From assembly GCA_964473155.1 (NCBI GenBank), contig CAYYNT010000001.1, positions 164,079-228,078 of the forward strand: a stretch of 64,000 bases of DNA, read 5' to 3'. The notes beneath the pieces were generated by a model. That model made no database searches, had not been told where the DNA came from, and worked only from the letters and a program-made list of their open reading frames with translations. The DNA is from JAJFUG01 sp964473155 (GTDB taxonomy: Bacteria > Gemmatimonadota > Glassbacteria > GWA2-58-10). Each line of letters starts with the position of its first letter. Position 1 is the first letter of the stretch. Shown piece after piece: positions 55,182 through 63,917 of this stretch. The position numbers and the translations under genes were made by a program.

Positions 55182-55577
55182 CTATTTTCCCTCAGCCTGG
55201 CACCAACCCCAACCGAACACATCCCCCAAGGTGGTTTTGTCATCGAACCTGAACCGCCCCGAACGTAGAACGAAATCCATATCTTCCATATGCACCGGCG
55301 CCGGCATCCTCGACAGCGGGAACATGTTGAAGATAACGCGCATCATTTTTTTCTCATCCCCATGATGGAAAAGGAAATCACTATAAAGGCCGTTATGCGC
55401 CTGTTGACCGTCATGGATCATTCCCTTTGCATGGGCAAGGTCGTACATCTCGGTCCCAGGCAATGGGGATGCAATATGCACCTGCGGTATGTCTCCGAGG
55501 CGGCAATGAAGCAGCAGGGACTCATAGGCTATCTCGACAGTCTCTGTAGGATAGCCTATTATCCACTGGCCCATCAC
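55182..55577 (-). pseudogene. C-terminal remnant of a radical-SAM protein
   Basis: A 131-codon frame beginning at GTG 55577. The residues match the C-terminal part of B12-type radical-SAM proteins: GQWIIGYPTETVEIAYESL, then LPGTEMYDLAHAKG. Homology continues upstream in the same frame (VETRLKDAGIK) as far as the TGA at 55625-55623, inside the end of the neighbouring glycosyltransferase gene. The CxxxCxxC iron-sulfur part and the rest of the barrel are absent, so the protein cannot be an active radical-SAM enzyme. It is the broken end of a gene truncated when the neighbouring glycosyltransferase segment joined here. Confidence 0.65.
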
Positions 55578-55605
55578 TTTTATTCCTGCATCTTTCAGTC
55601 GTGTT

Positions 55606-56667
55606 TCAACGCAATAATCCGATCAGCTTATTTTTCACTTTCCTCAGTATCTTGTCCCTGATCTGTAAAACCAGGTACTTCCCTGGCTGTTTGCGCACGA
55701 CAGTTTTTTCCGCTCTGTTGCAGAGTCCACGGAAAAGACTTTCGTACTGCTGCCCCATCCAGGCTCCAGAGTAAGGGCATCTGAGCACCTCCACTCTGTT
55801 TTTTTCGTAATCAGAGACCGCATCAAACAGTTTTTCCTCAAAATTCAGCGGCGTAAACCCAAGACCTCCCCACTGTGAGCAGTACTCACCCGAAGAACCG
55901 CTTTCCAGATAAAGCACCGGCAGGCCGCAACGCATCGCCTCTATGTAATGGTTCCCGCCGGGCTCGTGCCGCGCGGCGGTAAGATATAGATGACACTCCC
56001 TGATCCTTGCCGCCAATTCATGGCCGCTCAAAGGCCCATAAATCTCTGTGTTCACAAGGTTGAGGCCGCGTGGAATGTTCCCGATCATCCTGAAACTGAA
56101 CATGTCCCTGTACGGGGTTTCCCCAAGCATCAGATCGAATCTCTCGTATATATCGAAACCTTTCATGAAATTGGAGGACCAGTGGTGAGAAACCACCTTT
56201 ATCTTCCCACCTATAACTATTTCAGCTCTACCATCAGGATGAAATACATTTTCATCAACTCCGGTCAGGATAACCGAATGCGGTATTTTGTCATCCAGTC
56301 CCTGGTTGAAATACAAATTCTTTATGAAGTCACTCACGAACACCGTATGGTGCGCGATCCTGTTAGTTTCGATCACCGCGCGGTTAATTCCGAGATCGTC
56401 TGCCCGCTGTTCGTCACATGTGTTAATTCTCTGGACAATTACAACATCAGGGTGCAACAGCAGGTACTTTTTTATCTCTTCCGGACTGAAAGAAGTTGTC
56501 GTTGAATTGGTTTTTGACGATACTACGAGAATAATGTCGAGATGCGGTTTCAATTCACGAAAGACTGCGTGGCCTCTCTTGCGAAGATAATCCTCCAGAT
56601 TACATGCAAACTGGTTTACTCCCCCGTACGGGCCGCAGATCGCCTTTGCATTTATTGCAATCCTCAT
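55606..56667 (-). CDS. Glycosyltransferase, GT-B
   Basis: 353 residues. MRIAINAKAICGPYGGVNQFACNL is the acceptor-side start of GT4 enzymes (first 24 residues, split here for reading as MRIAINAKAIC then GPYGGVNQF). VILTGVDENVF (about 150), KVVSHHWSSNFMKGFD (about 173) and the E-rich donor site ARHEPGGNHYIEAMRCGLP (about 245) follow. ATG has AAGGG upstream. Its last 20 bases overlap the radical-SAM remnant on the same strand. AT-richer than the left half of the window, consistent with exchange of glycan genes. Confidence 0.8.
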   Translation of the reverse strand: MRIAINAKAICGPYGGVNQFACNLEDYLRKRGHAVFRELKPHLDIILVVSSKTNSTTTSFSPEEIKKYLLLHPDVVIVQRINTCDEQRADDLGINRAVIETNRIAHHTVFVSDFIKNLYFNQGLDDKIPHSVILTGVDENVFHPDGRAEIVIGGKIKVVSHHWSSNFMKGFDIYERFDLMLGETPYRDMFSFRMIGNIPRGLNLVNTEIYGPLSGHELAARIRECHLYLTAARHEPGGNHYIEAMRCGLPVLYLESGSSGEYCSQWGGLGFTPLNFEEKLFDAVSDYEKNRVEVLRCPYSGAWMGQQYESLFRGLCNRAEKTVVRKQPGKYLVLQIRDKILRKVKNKLIGLLR

Positions 56668-56690
56668 ACTCTCAGCCCTTCAATCTTCGA

Positions 56691-57587
56691 TTAGACCTGG
56701 CCTGAATTCCCCGGCTGTATATCCTGCCAGTCGAAAACAGGTAAAACCTCGGTGAGCAGAGATTTCGGGTTGAAAACCGACAACCGCACTCCCTCGGCTT
56801 CCATCAGTTTCCCCCACTGGCCCAGGAAAGAAATAATACGGTCTGCGGTGTTATGTTTCTGTTCGTGCGAAGCTTGCCTAATTTTATCGTTTATCCTCGT
56901 CTCGTCTTTACCCAGCCAGAAATAGCGCCGGTCATACAGGTCCACTCCAACAAGCACGATGTTTTTCCATCCCAAGCAATAAGCAAGATTGACCATCGAA
57001 ATAAGAGTGCCGGCCCCATGGACCAGCCCCTTGGAAAGACTCTTCGTTGGGGTTTCGTATACGCTACGCGATTTGTTGAAAAAACGATAGACCGCAGCCC
57101 CCCTAGGTAGCAGCTTCAAGGCGATCATCCTGTTCCCGTTGAGGGCCCGGTATTCTCCCTGAACAATAAAAACCGTATCTTGGAATAATATATTCTGCTC
57201 AATTAAGCGACCGTACTCAGTAAGAGCCGACTTCCAGCCTACGCGATCGAAATCGTCGTAATAGATTTCGCGGATCAGGTGAAAATCGACTCGTACGAAA
57301 TTCTGGCGGATGAACCAGTTGAAGCTCATGGTATCGTACTTTTCGATCTGACGCCACTCGCTTATGCTGATGTCGTGGAGCGAATAGCCCGAGCCGAATA
57401 TAAAAACCGTGTCGCTCCGGCGGCGCTTTTTCAAATCCGCCTCGCTAAGACGGCGATAGTAACGCATGGCCAGCTTGTCTTTGATCCAGAACGGCAGGCA
57501 AATACTCAGGAACCGGATCCTTGTGGGACTTAACGCCCATTCCAACTGGCGAAGCTTATTCAGGATTTTCCACAGTATGAGTTTCAA
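56691..57587 (-). CDS. Putative glycosyltransferase, GT42/DUF115 (MptE-like) fold
   Basis: 298 residues. VFIFGSGYSLHDIS (about 61-74) is the nucleotide-binding loop, followed by MSFNWFI and, later, GLVHGAGTLISMVNLAY and IVLVGVDLYD (about 200-220). This layout is shared by Campylobacter-type sialyltransferases (GT42) and by MptE/DUF115 proteins such as the Maf flagellin-glycosylation factors. Since a nonulosonic-acid pathway surrounds it, transfer of that sugar is a reasonable guess. The start is TTG at 57587 with AAGGA six bases before it, inside the nucleotidyltransferase gene (32-base overlap). Confidence 0.65.
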   Translation of the reverse strand: MKLILWKILNKLRQLEWALSPTRIRFLSICLPFWIKDKLAMRYYRRLSEADLKKRRRSDTVFIFGSGYSLHDISISEWRQIEKYDTMSFNWFIRQNFVRVDFHLIREIYYDDFDRVGWKSALTEYGRLIEQNILFQDTVFIVQGEYRALNGNRMIALKLLPRGAAVYRFFNKSRSVYETPTKSLSKGLVHGAGTLISMVNLAYCLGWKNIVLVGVDLYDRRYFWLGKDETRINDKIRQASHEQKHNTADRIISFLGQWGKLMEAEGVRLSVFNPKSLLTEVLPVFDWQDIQPGNSGQV

Positions 57588-58683
57588 CGCTGTTCCTTGC
57601 TTTTTCCAAATCGCCGAGACGGCCTATATCCAGCCAGAATTCGTGAATCGGGAAGCTCACCACAGACTTGTGGTTTGCGATCAGCCGCTCCATCAGTTCG
57701 GTCATGTTCAGGCGCGTTTTCTTTGGGATGTATTCGTAAACCGCAGGTTCGATCAGGTAGATGCCGGCATTGATGAAGAAACTGTAATTCGGTTTCTCCT
57801 CAATGCTCTGTACGTTGACATCCTCGATATACAGCACCCCGAACGGTACTTCGACATTGTACTGATGGACGGCGACAGTCAAGTCAGCGCCATGTTCCCG
57901 GTGAAACGTGTGCATAGCCTGGAAGTCCAGGGTGGTCATAATATCGCCGTTAATAACCAACGTGGTTTCCTGCGGTATTTCCATCAATCCAAGCGCCCCT
58001 GCTGTTCCCAGTGGCTCCGCTTCCTCAAGATAGTTGATACTGACACCGAACCTTTTGCCGTCGCCGAAATGCTCTACGATCCTTTCGGGTTTGTAGTGCG
58101 TGCTGATGTTGATCTTGGTGATACCGGACTTTTTCAGCTGGTCGATTGTCCGCTCGAGGATGGGGCGGTCGCCTACCCGGAGCATCGGCTTGGGGGTCTC
58201 CACAGTCAGCGGATAGAGACGCGTGCCGAATCCCCCAGCCATGATCACAGCTGAAAGGCTTGTCTCTTCCTCTTTGATTAGGTCCCGTCGCAGAACCACA
58301 TCCAGTAGACGGCCCTTCGAATCGACAACCGGCAGGTGGTTAAGGGAGATTTCCTGCCCATGGTCCAGCAGATGCAGCATTTCCGCAGGACCAACACCCG
58401 GGCGCGCTACCAGGGGCCGTGTGTTGAGAATCTCGCGGCAGGGATGCTCGAAATCGACTCCCCGTAGCAAGGCTCGCCGTATGTCACCGTCAGTCAGAAT
58501 CCCGTTCAACCGTCCCTCGCCGTCGCATGCAAGAACAATGCCTGTACCCGCCCGGTCAAGGATGCCGACAGCATCCCGGATTGAAATGTCTGGCGATATT
58601 CTGGCTCTGGCGAGCCGGTCCTGTGTATCGTCTTTCCGCATCGTTCTCAACCATGGTTCGACTTTACAATGTTCCGGACACAT
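57556..58683 (-). CDS. Sugar nucleotidyltransferase with CBS pair (PtmE-like)
   Basis: 375 residues. Two CBS repeats fill about residues 20-125 (GILTDGDIRRAL, HLPVVDSKGRLLDV). The nucleotidyltransferase starts at MAGGFGTRLYPLT (about 149-161), with PKPMLRVGDRPILE, NGDIMT and the late FWLDIG. This CBS-NTase order is that of PtmE, which makes GDP-GlcNAc to begin legionaminic-acid synthesis in Campylobacter. It lies 16 bases after the NeuB-type synthase gene. Guanylyl versus uridylyl or thymidylyl specificity cannot be read with certainty. The CBS pair probably senses nucleotides. Confidence 0.88.
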   Translation of the reverse strand: MCPEHCKVEPWLRTMRKDDTQDRLARARISPDISIRDAVGILDRAGTGIVLACDGEGRLNGILTDGDIRRALLRGVDFEHPCREILNTRPLVARPGVGPAEMLHLLDHGQEISLNHLPVVDSKGRLLDVVLRRDLIKEEETSLSAVIMAGGFGTRLYPLTVETPKPMLRVGDRPILERTIDQLKKSGITKINISTHYKPERIVEHFGDGKRFGVSINYLEEAEPLGTAGALGLMEIPQETTLVINGDIMTTLDFQAMHTFHREHGADLTVAVHQYNVEVPFGVLYIEDVNVQSIEEKPNYSFFINAGIYLIEPAVYEYIPKKTRLNMTELMERLIANHKSVVSFPIHEFWLDIGRLGDLEKARNSVETHTVENPE

Positions 58684-58699
58684 CTGCTACCCGGGAGAA

Positions 58700-59731
58700 T
58701 CAAGCCAGGTCTTCCAAGAACAGGACATCCTCATCGGCCTTGTCTCTAACCAGTCTGCGGCCGAGAACCGATTTAATCTGGTCGGGCGGAATACCAAAAC
58801 CTGGCCTTTTAAAATCAAGGTCCTCAAGCGTAAGCACACTGCCGGATTTCAGCGCCTTCTTCAGGATGATAGAGCGACTGAGCAGTTTTCTCATTTCTCT
58901 TTCGCGCTCGGAAACCTTACGGCAGGGGGAACCCAGAGCCTGGTAGACTATCCGTCCCTCCCTCACGATAGCGCCCATCTCCTCCGGGTCGGCGGAGATG
59001 GCGTGATCCCAGCCCTCCAGCTTCTTATCCGTGGTGAAATGTTTCTCGATCATTACCGCCCCCAGTGCCACGGCGGCCAGGGGAATGGCCGTACCCAGAC
59101 TGTGATCGCTGAATCCGACCGGAAAACCGAAAGCTTTTTCCAGGGTTTGCATATAGTTGAGGTTGATCTCCTCAGCCGCGGCCGGATATTTGGAGACACA
59201 GTGCAGAAGGATGATCTCTGAAGTACCGTGGCTGACCAGAGTCTCCACCGCCCGTTCGATTTCCCCCAGGTAGGACATGCCGGTGGCAAGGATGACCGGC
59301 AGCCTAGTAGCGGCCACGAGCTCCAGCAGGGGAAGGTTGATCAGCTCGCCGGAGGAGACCTTGAGGGCCGGGACTTTCAATTTGACCAGCAGCTCGATTT
59401 CCTCGGCCCGGAAAGCACTGGACATGAAAGTGATATTTTTCTGCTCACAGTAGGCTTTCAGGTCGTAATGCATCTCGAAAGTTAACTGGTATCGTTCCAG
59501 CTCATCCCATGGCAGGACTGAATCCTTGTTGCGCCGCAGCGACTGCGCCATCAGCGTATTGCTTCTCCAAGACTGGAACTTGACCGCATCCGCCCCGCAA
59601 GCGACCGCGGCATCGATCATTTTCTTGGCCAGAGCCAGGTCGCCGTTGTGATTGTTGCCGATCTCAGCAACGAAATATGGGGCATAGCCACGCCCGATTT
59701 TTTTACCTTCTATTTCCACGCATTCCACCAT
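58700..59731 (-). CDS. neuB: Nonulosonic (sialic/legionaminic) acid synthase, NeuB family
   Basis: 343 residues from ATG 59731, with AGAGG eight bases upstream; the TTG at 59749 is a worse choice. The TIM barrel (about 10-270) has AEIGNNHNGD, KFQSW, SSGE, HCVSKYPA and SDHSLG, all NeuB marks, with metal-binding His in EKHFTTD. The C-terminal SAF/antifreeze-like domain (about 285-343) covers the partner active site in the dimer. It condenses a six-carbon amino sugar with phosphoenolpyruvate to a nine-carbon acid. Whether the product is legionaminic, pseudaminic or sialic acid depends on the rest of the pathway; the PtmE-like neighbour favours legionaminic acid. Confidence 0.92.
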   Translation of the reverse strand: MVECVEIEGKKIGRGYAPYFVAEIGNNHNGDLALAKKMIDAAVACGADAVKFQSWRSNTLMAQSLRRNKDSVLPWDELERYQLTFEMHYDLKAYCEQKNITFMSSAFRAEEIELLVKLKVPALKVSSGELINLPLLELVAATRLPVILATGMSYLGEIERAVETLVSHGTSEIILLHCVSKYPAAAEEINLNYMQTLEKAFGFPVGFSDHSLGTAIPLAAVALGAVMIEKHFTTDKKLEGWDHAISADPEEMGAIVREGRIVYQALGSPCRKVSEREREMRKLLSRSIILKKALKSGSVLTLEDLDFKRPGFGIPPDQIKSVLGRRLVRDKADEDVLFLEDLA

Positions 59732-59775
59732 CGCCTTTACCTCTTTCAATCATTTTCGTACTCTGGAAGAGCCAT

Positions 59776-60702
59776 TCAGCCGCTGAATGGCTCGAGATCT
59801 ATATCCGGATGGCAGGCTTGAGTCCACCAGATACCGGAGCAAGGGAGACTGTTCAGCTTGCATAGATACTCATCCAATAAGCTTTGCTCGCGGCTCAGCC
59901 GCCCGGACAGGCTGAGCACTCGGTTCCTGGCTTTTTCCAACTTATGGCGGAAGGGATCCTCCAGCCCATCAGACCGGTCGAGCAGACAGGCGTAATGACC
60001 GTTCACTATGGCCCAGCTCCTTTGAAGATCAGCCGCCGTGAACGGGGGTAATACCTTGGCCGTGTTGGCTCCATACTGACGGTATTGCATCATAGGCCAT
60101 CGCTCAAAGCCCAGAGAACAACCCGCAAATGCCGCCATGGAGGCCAGATACCAATCCATGGCGACACATTCAGGCGGCACGGGAAGGTGCCTCGCCAGCA
60201 CCGCAGTTCTAAAGGCCGTGTTGGTCATCCCGAAAATATTATAATCCAGAAGCAGATCAATCAGGTTCGCCCCGTCAGGAGGCCCGAAGCGTTCTCCAGT
60301 ATCCCGGCCCGACTCATCGACTATCTGCATGCCACAACCAGCCAGATCGCACTTTTGGAGCGCTTCCCTGGCCTGCCTCACCCGGTCCGGCTCCAGAATG
60401 TCATCGCTGTCGACAAACACCACCTGGCCATGGCGCTCCACCAGCCGGGCCAGGGCATTATTTCTCAGGGTCACCGGAGTGTCACCCGTTCCTGCCTCGT
60501 GGAATACTACATCGAGTTCCGGTCCCAGCTTTTGTTCCATTTCGGACTGGCAGACCCCGTCAAGGCCCACCCACAGGACAAAATCCCGATCCGTCTGCGA
60601 CAGCAAGGAACGGTGCCAGGGTTCGAAAAACCGCAGCACAGACGGATAGACAGTCGTATAAACCGCTATGTTGCGTCCGTTCCTCATGTAATCCATTCTC
60701 AT
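59776..60702 (-). CDS. Glycosyltransferase family 2
   Basis: 308 residues, GT-A. VYTTVYPSVLRFF opens the fold. The DxD-like site is FVDSDDILEPDRV (about 95-107), and the acceptor-side loop GMTNTAFR with CVAMDWYLA (about 185-193) supplies the Asp used as base. It lies between the synthase and the CMP-sugar synthetase genes, so it probably builds the same glycan. Ribosome site weak; the ATG at 60687 is an alternative start. Confidence 0.82.
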   Translation of the reverse strand: MRMDYMRNGRNIAVYTTVYPSVLRFFEPWHRSLLSQTDRDFVLWVGLDGVCQSEMEQKLGPELDVVFHEAGTGDTPVTLRNNALARLVERHGQVVFVDSDDILEPDRVRQAREALQKCDLAGCGMQIVDESGRDTGERFGPPDGANLIDLLLDYNIFGMTNTAFRTAVLARHLPVPPECVAMDWYLASMAAFAGCSLGFERWPMMQYRQYGANTAKVLPPFTAADLQRSWAIVNGHYACLLDRSDGLEDPFRHKLEKARNRVLSLSGRLSREQSLLDEYLCKLNSLPCSGIWWTQACHPDIDLEPFSG

Positions 60703-60741
60703 GTATCGCAGACGGACATAAGCCTCTCCGGATAAACCGGA

Positions 60742-61458
60742 TCACCGCTTCCGCCCGCTGGCCTCCAAACCAAGAAGCAGTTCAGCATACAGCCAGTCTT
60801 CTTCGGTATCGATATCCACCGCGCGCTGCCAGGGTATTTCCCAGCCGACTGTACTGTCTGTGTAAAAAGTCTTCCGCTCTCTCAGGCTGCGGCAGGAGGA
60901 CCAACTGATGACTCCAGTCGGGCAGAACAAGTCCGGCAGGTCCTGACTGCGGACTTTAAGACTCTGCTCGAAAAGTGGCTTAATTGCGGAATCTTTGTCC
61001 AGAGTCATCGCCCACCAAGGATTGAACCAGCCGTACCGAGTGACTGTCACTTGCGTCTCCGCCCCGCACCGGACGAAATGCTCACAGCTCTCCCGTATGT
61101 CTAAGGCAGTACGCAAAGGGCAATTGGGCAACAACTGGGCTACGCTTTCGAACGCGCTGCCACCTGGATCCAGCCGACTCAACACATCGGCTGTCACAAC
61201 CGGTGCGTGGGTATAGTCATCCGCCAGTTCCGCGGGGCGGAGAAAAGGCACCTCGGCTCCGTACTCCAAGGCGATCCTCGCAATTTTTTCGCTCTCGGTG
61301 CTGACCACTACCCGGGAAAACACACCGCTTCGCAGAGCGCTCTCAATCGTGTAGGCGAGCAGCGGCTTGCCGACCAAGCAGCGTATGTTCTTGCCCGGCA
61401 CCCTTTTCGATCCGCCTCGGGCTGGGATCACAGCCAAGCGGCAGGATTCATCTGGCAT
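60742..61458 (-). CDS. CMP-nonulosonate cytidylyltransferase (NeuA/PtmB/PseF-like)
   Basis: 238 residues from ATG 61458, with AGAGGGG six bases before it; 84 further in-frame codons upstream overlap the next gene and are not used. IPARGGSKRVPGKN (about 9-22) is the CTP-binding signature. PLRTALDIRES and VTVTRYGWFNPWW follow, and VDIDTEEDW (about 215) supplies the metal ligands. The length is that of PseF, LegF and NeuA cytidylyltransferase domains. It activates the nine-carbon acid as CMP-sugar for transfer. Confidence 0.9.
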   Translation of the reverse strand: MPDESCRLAVIPARGGSKRVPGKNIRCLVGKPLLAYTIESALRSGVFSRVVVSTESEKIARIALEYGAEVPFLRPAELADDYTHAPVVTADVLSRLDPGGSAFESVAQLLPNCPLRTALDIRESCEHFVRCGAETQVTVTRYGWFNPWWAMTLDKDSAIKPLFEQSLKVRSQDLPDLFCPTGVISWSSCRSLRERKTFYTDSTVGWEIPWQRAVDIDTEEDWLYAELLLGLEASGRKR

Positions 61459-61487
61459 ACATCGCCCCTCTGCACTGGATGCTTCCT

Positions 61488-62207
61488 TTACGGCCGACAG
61501 GCCCACAGGGAATGATCTTTCGGCCCCGGCAAGGGACATGAGCGCTCGACCAGCCTGGCCGGCACTCCCATGACCGTGGCGCCATCCGGCACGTCCCTTA
61601 CCACCACTGCACCCGCTGCCACGAGACTGCCCGCGCCGATCCTGACTCCCTGGATCAGGGTGGAGCCGGCTCCAATGTGGCTGTTTCTGTCTATTACCAC
61701 GCCCCCGCATATGACCGCCCCAGAAGCGACATGCACGTGGTCGGCCAGACGGCAGTCGTGATCCACCGAGCAGGCGGTGTTAAGGATGCAGTTGCAGCCG
61801 ATTACGCAGCCGGTCTGAACGACCGCCCCAGCCATGACCTGCACGCCCTCATACAGCCTGGTGCCCCGGGAGATCACCGCAGACTGGTGCGCCAAGCTGG
61901 CGAAGCGGAAACCAAGAGCTTTGAAGTGGGCAAATATTGCAGCCCGCCGCAAGTTGACAGCCACCGAGCCCAGGCCGTTGACCAGCAGGATTTCCTCCGG
62001 CCGGAACGCCCCAGCCAGCTTTTCATCCGAATAGACTGGTAAGGATGGGAGGGATACTTTCGGCAAATCAGTCCAATCCTCTGCCAGGCAGATACCGGCG
62101 ATCTTTGCCCCCAGACCATCCAGAAGGTCAATTAGCACCGCCGCATGCCCGCCCCCGCCCAGCACCACTACCGGCCATTCCAACATATTCTCAAACTCAC
62201 TCTTCAT
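61488..62207 (-). CDS. NeuD/PglD-like sugar acetyltransferase
   Basis: 239 residues from ATG 62207, a choice resting on a GGGA eight bases upstream; ATG 62186 is possible. GGGGHAAVLIDLL (about 15-27) starts the nucleotide-sugar-binding N-terminal domain. The C-terminal half is a left-handed beta-helix of hexapeptide repeats, with the catalytic His in SVDHDC and acetyl-CoA loop residues GGVVIDRNSHIGAGS. It should acylate the amino group at C-4 or C-7 of the precursor, as PglD, LegH and NeuD do. The CMP-sugar synthetase follows 29 bases later. Confidence 0.9.
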   Translation of the reverse strand: MKSEFENMLEWPVVVLGGGGHAAVLIDLLDGLGAKIAGICLAEDWTDLPKVSLPSLPVYSDEKLAGAFRPEEILLVNGLGSVAVNLRRAAIFAHFKALGFRFASLAHQSAVISRGTRLYEGVQVMAGAVVQTGCVIGCNCILNTACSVDHDCRLADHVHVASGAVICGGVVIDRNSHIGAGSTLIQGVRIGAGSLVAAGAVVVRDVPDGATVMGVPARLVERSCPLPGPKDHSLWACRP

Positions 62208-62259
62208 TTGTTTTCCCGCTTGCCATCCAAATTGATAAAGGGTAAAAAGCACTCCCTTG

Positions 62260-62925
62260 TCATATTATTTCCCGCAGCAGCATGAAAGCCTCAGCTGCCC
62301 GAAGGCCGGAGACAGCACCACGGTAAACTGACAAAGCCCGGACAGCCCCCTCGCTCCGCGGGAAGGGGAAATCCCCTATCTCGCTCTGATAAATCTTCAT
62401 TATCTCTATCTTCCGGTCGAGATAATCCGTTATATCCACAAACACATTCGGCCTGAAACCAAGTCGGTCCGGGGTAAGCGCAATCTCGGTCTCTGAGAGC
62501 ACCTCGTAGCACAGGATTCTTTTCACCGATGGAGCGCGAAACCATTTGGAAGCCGAAGCCGCGGCATCAAACACTTCGCGATGATCTGTATGTACATCGC
62601 CAGGAAAAGGCAGATATATTATTTCGGCTGAAGTTTCCTTGATCAACTGGTTTATTTCACTCACCAGGCTCTGCCGCTCATCACAACCTACAGAACATGC
62701 AGGTATACCGACCTTGTACAAAGATGAGAATCCATATGCCGAGGATACAGTTTTGATTTCCTGCTCCCGGTTTCCAATCCAGTCTTTAGAATACCCCTGT
62801 ACCTCAGACACGCTGGTTACGATAACCCAGTTGACCTTATCACCGTCATGAAGGTGACGGAGCAGCGTGCCGCCACAGCCGAGAGTTTCATCATCCGGAT
62901 GAGGAGAGATAATAACCACATTCAT
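62260..62925 (-). CDS. PIG-L family deacetylase
   Basis: 221 residues from ATG 62925, with GGGAG seven bases upstream and a four-base ATGA overlap with the formyltransferase stop. Zinc-site motifs are PHPDDETLGCGG (about 8-19) and DVHTDHREVFDA (about 110-121). PIG-L enzymes remove N-acetyl groups from GlcNAc-containing compounds. Directly coupled to a formyltransferase, it may free the amine that is then formylated. Its substrate could be a nucleotide sugar or the finished glycan. Confidence 0.9.
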   Translation of the reverse strand: MNVVIISPHPDDETLGCGGTLLRHLHDGDKVNWVIVTSVSEVQGYSKDWIGNREQEIKTVSSAYGFSSLYKVGIPACSVGCDERQSLVSEINQLIKETSAEIIYLPFPGDVHTDHREVFDAAASASKWFRAPSVKRILCYEVLSETEIALTPDRLGFRPNVFVDITDYLDRKIEIMKIYQSEIGDFPFPRSEGAVRALSVYRGAVSGLRAAEAFMLLREII

Positions 62926-63824
62926 AGGTATTCTCCCAAAGACGGCAGAACTATAAAATCGTGTTTTAATATCCTTATTGCACCTTCTCCACACTTAACT
63001 ACAAAAGTTGGAGGTTTAATCTCTATTACTTTCCCATATTCTATATTAGAAAAATGTTCTCTGAGTGATTCTATATCCACTTTCCATATTTTATTTTCTT
63101 GCCCTCTATAAACGCAACTCGCTCCAGAATATGGAAAAGACAGTGCCCTGACAAGATTATATATGCTTTTTGCAGACATCCTCCAGTCAATACACCCGTC
63201 AGCCTTAGTCCTTTTCCGCCAATAAGTTGCCAAATTGTGTTGCTGTGGCGTTCTTTGATTATTACCATTACTCAAATCTGCCGTGAATTCTGCTATCTGA
63301 TCAAGTGCAACAGTTGTAATACGGTCATACAGAGAAGATGCGTCATCCTTGTCGAAAACAGGAACAATCTGCTGACTAAGAATGTCTCCGCTATCAGCAC
63401 CCTCATCCATGAAAAAGAAAGTTGAAGCCGTACTGTTAAGGCCCAAGACGAGCGCCCAGATAATGGGATGACGTCCCCGGTTGTGCGGCAACGCTGCCGG
63501 GTGGAATCCGATTACTCCGCACTTTGGGAGGTCGAGAATTTCTTTCCGAAGAAGATACGACCAACCGAAGCAGTAAATATAATCTGGATGCAGCTCGCGC
63601 AGCCATTGCGCCATTGCTGATTGATCGTTCCCGCAGGCGAGAAAGCACGGTATGCCATGCTGTTGGGCCTGAGGCTGAAGAGAGCAGAAATCGGCGTTAA
63701 TATCGGATTTAAGCCGAGTAACCACACCGACCAGTTCCACATCCTCCAATGTCAGTAGTTTCTCCAGTGCAGCGGCGCTGAATTTAACACATCCGATAAA
63801 AGCAATCCTCAAGTGTCGCCCCAT
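62922..63824 (-). CDS. Sugar N-formyltransferase (Fmt-like)
   Basis: 300 residues. The catalytic region reads GFHPAALPHNRGRHP (about 106-120), with His as in Fmt, VioF and ArnA but Gly two residues before it where those enzymes have Asn. GADSGDIL (about 145-152) supplies the catalytic Asp. The last 90 residues form the second domain. It would move a formyl group from 10-formyl-tetrahydrofolate to an amine on the sugar. The base composition is AT-richer than its neighbours, a sign of transfer. ATG 63824 has a poor ribosome site. Confidence 0.85.
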   Translation of the reverse strand: MGRHLRIAFIGCVKFSAAALEKLLTLEDVELVGVVTRLKSDINADFCSLQPQAQQHGIPCFLACGNDQSAMAQWLRELHPDYIYCFGWSYLLRKEILDLPKCGVIGFHPAALPHNRGRHPIIWALVLGLNSTASTFFFMDEGADSGDILSQQIVPVFDKDDASSLYDRITTVALDQIAEFTADLSNGNNQRTPQQHNLATYWRKRTKADGCIDWRMSAKSIYNLVRALSFPYSGASCVYRGQENKIWKVDIESLREHFSNIEYGKVIEIKPPTFVVKCGEGAIRILKHDFIVLPSLGEYL

Positions 63825-63917
63825 TTCTTAAGCTGGAACGAAAATCCTCCGCATGCCATGCAATCTGCAGGGCAGTATCACCGCAATCATATTATGTTAT
63901 CCTAAGGGCCGTCTAAT

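Noticed and set aside
61459..61710. 84 extra N-terminal codons of the CMP-sugar synthetase
   Set aside because: They overlap the NeuD-like gene, are Arg/Gly-rich shadow sequence, and the ATG at 61458 has an AGAGGGG site and the normal family length.
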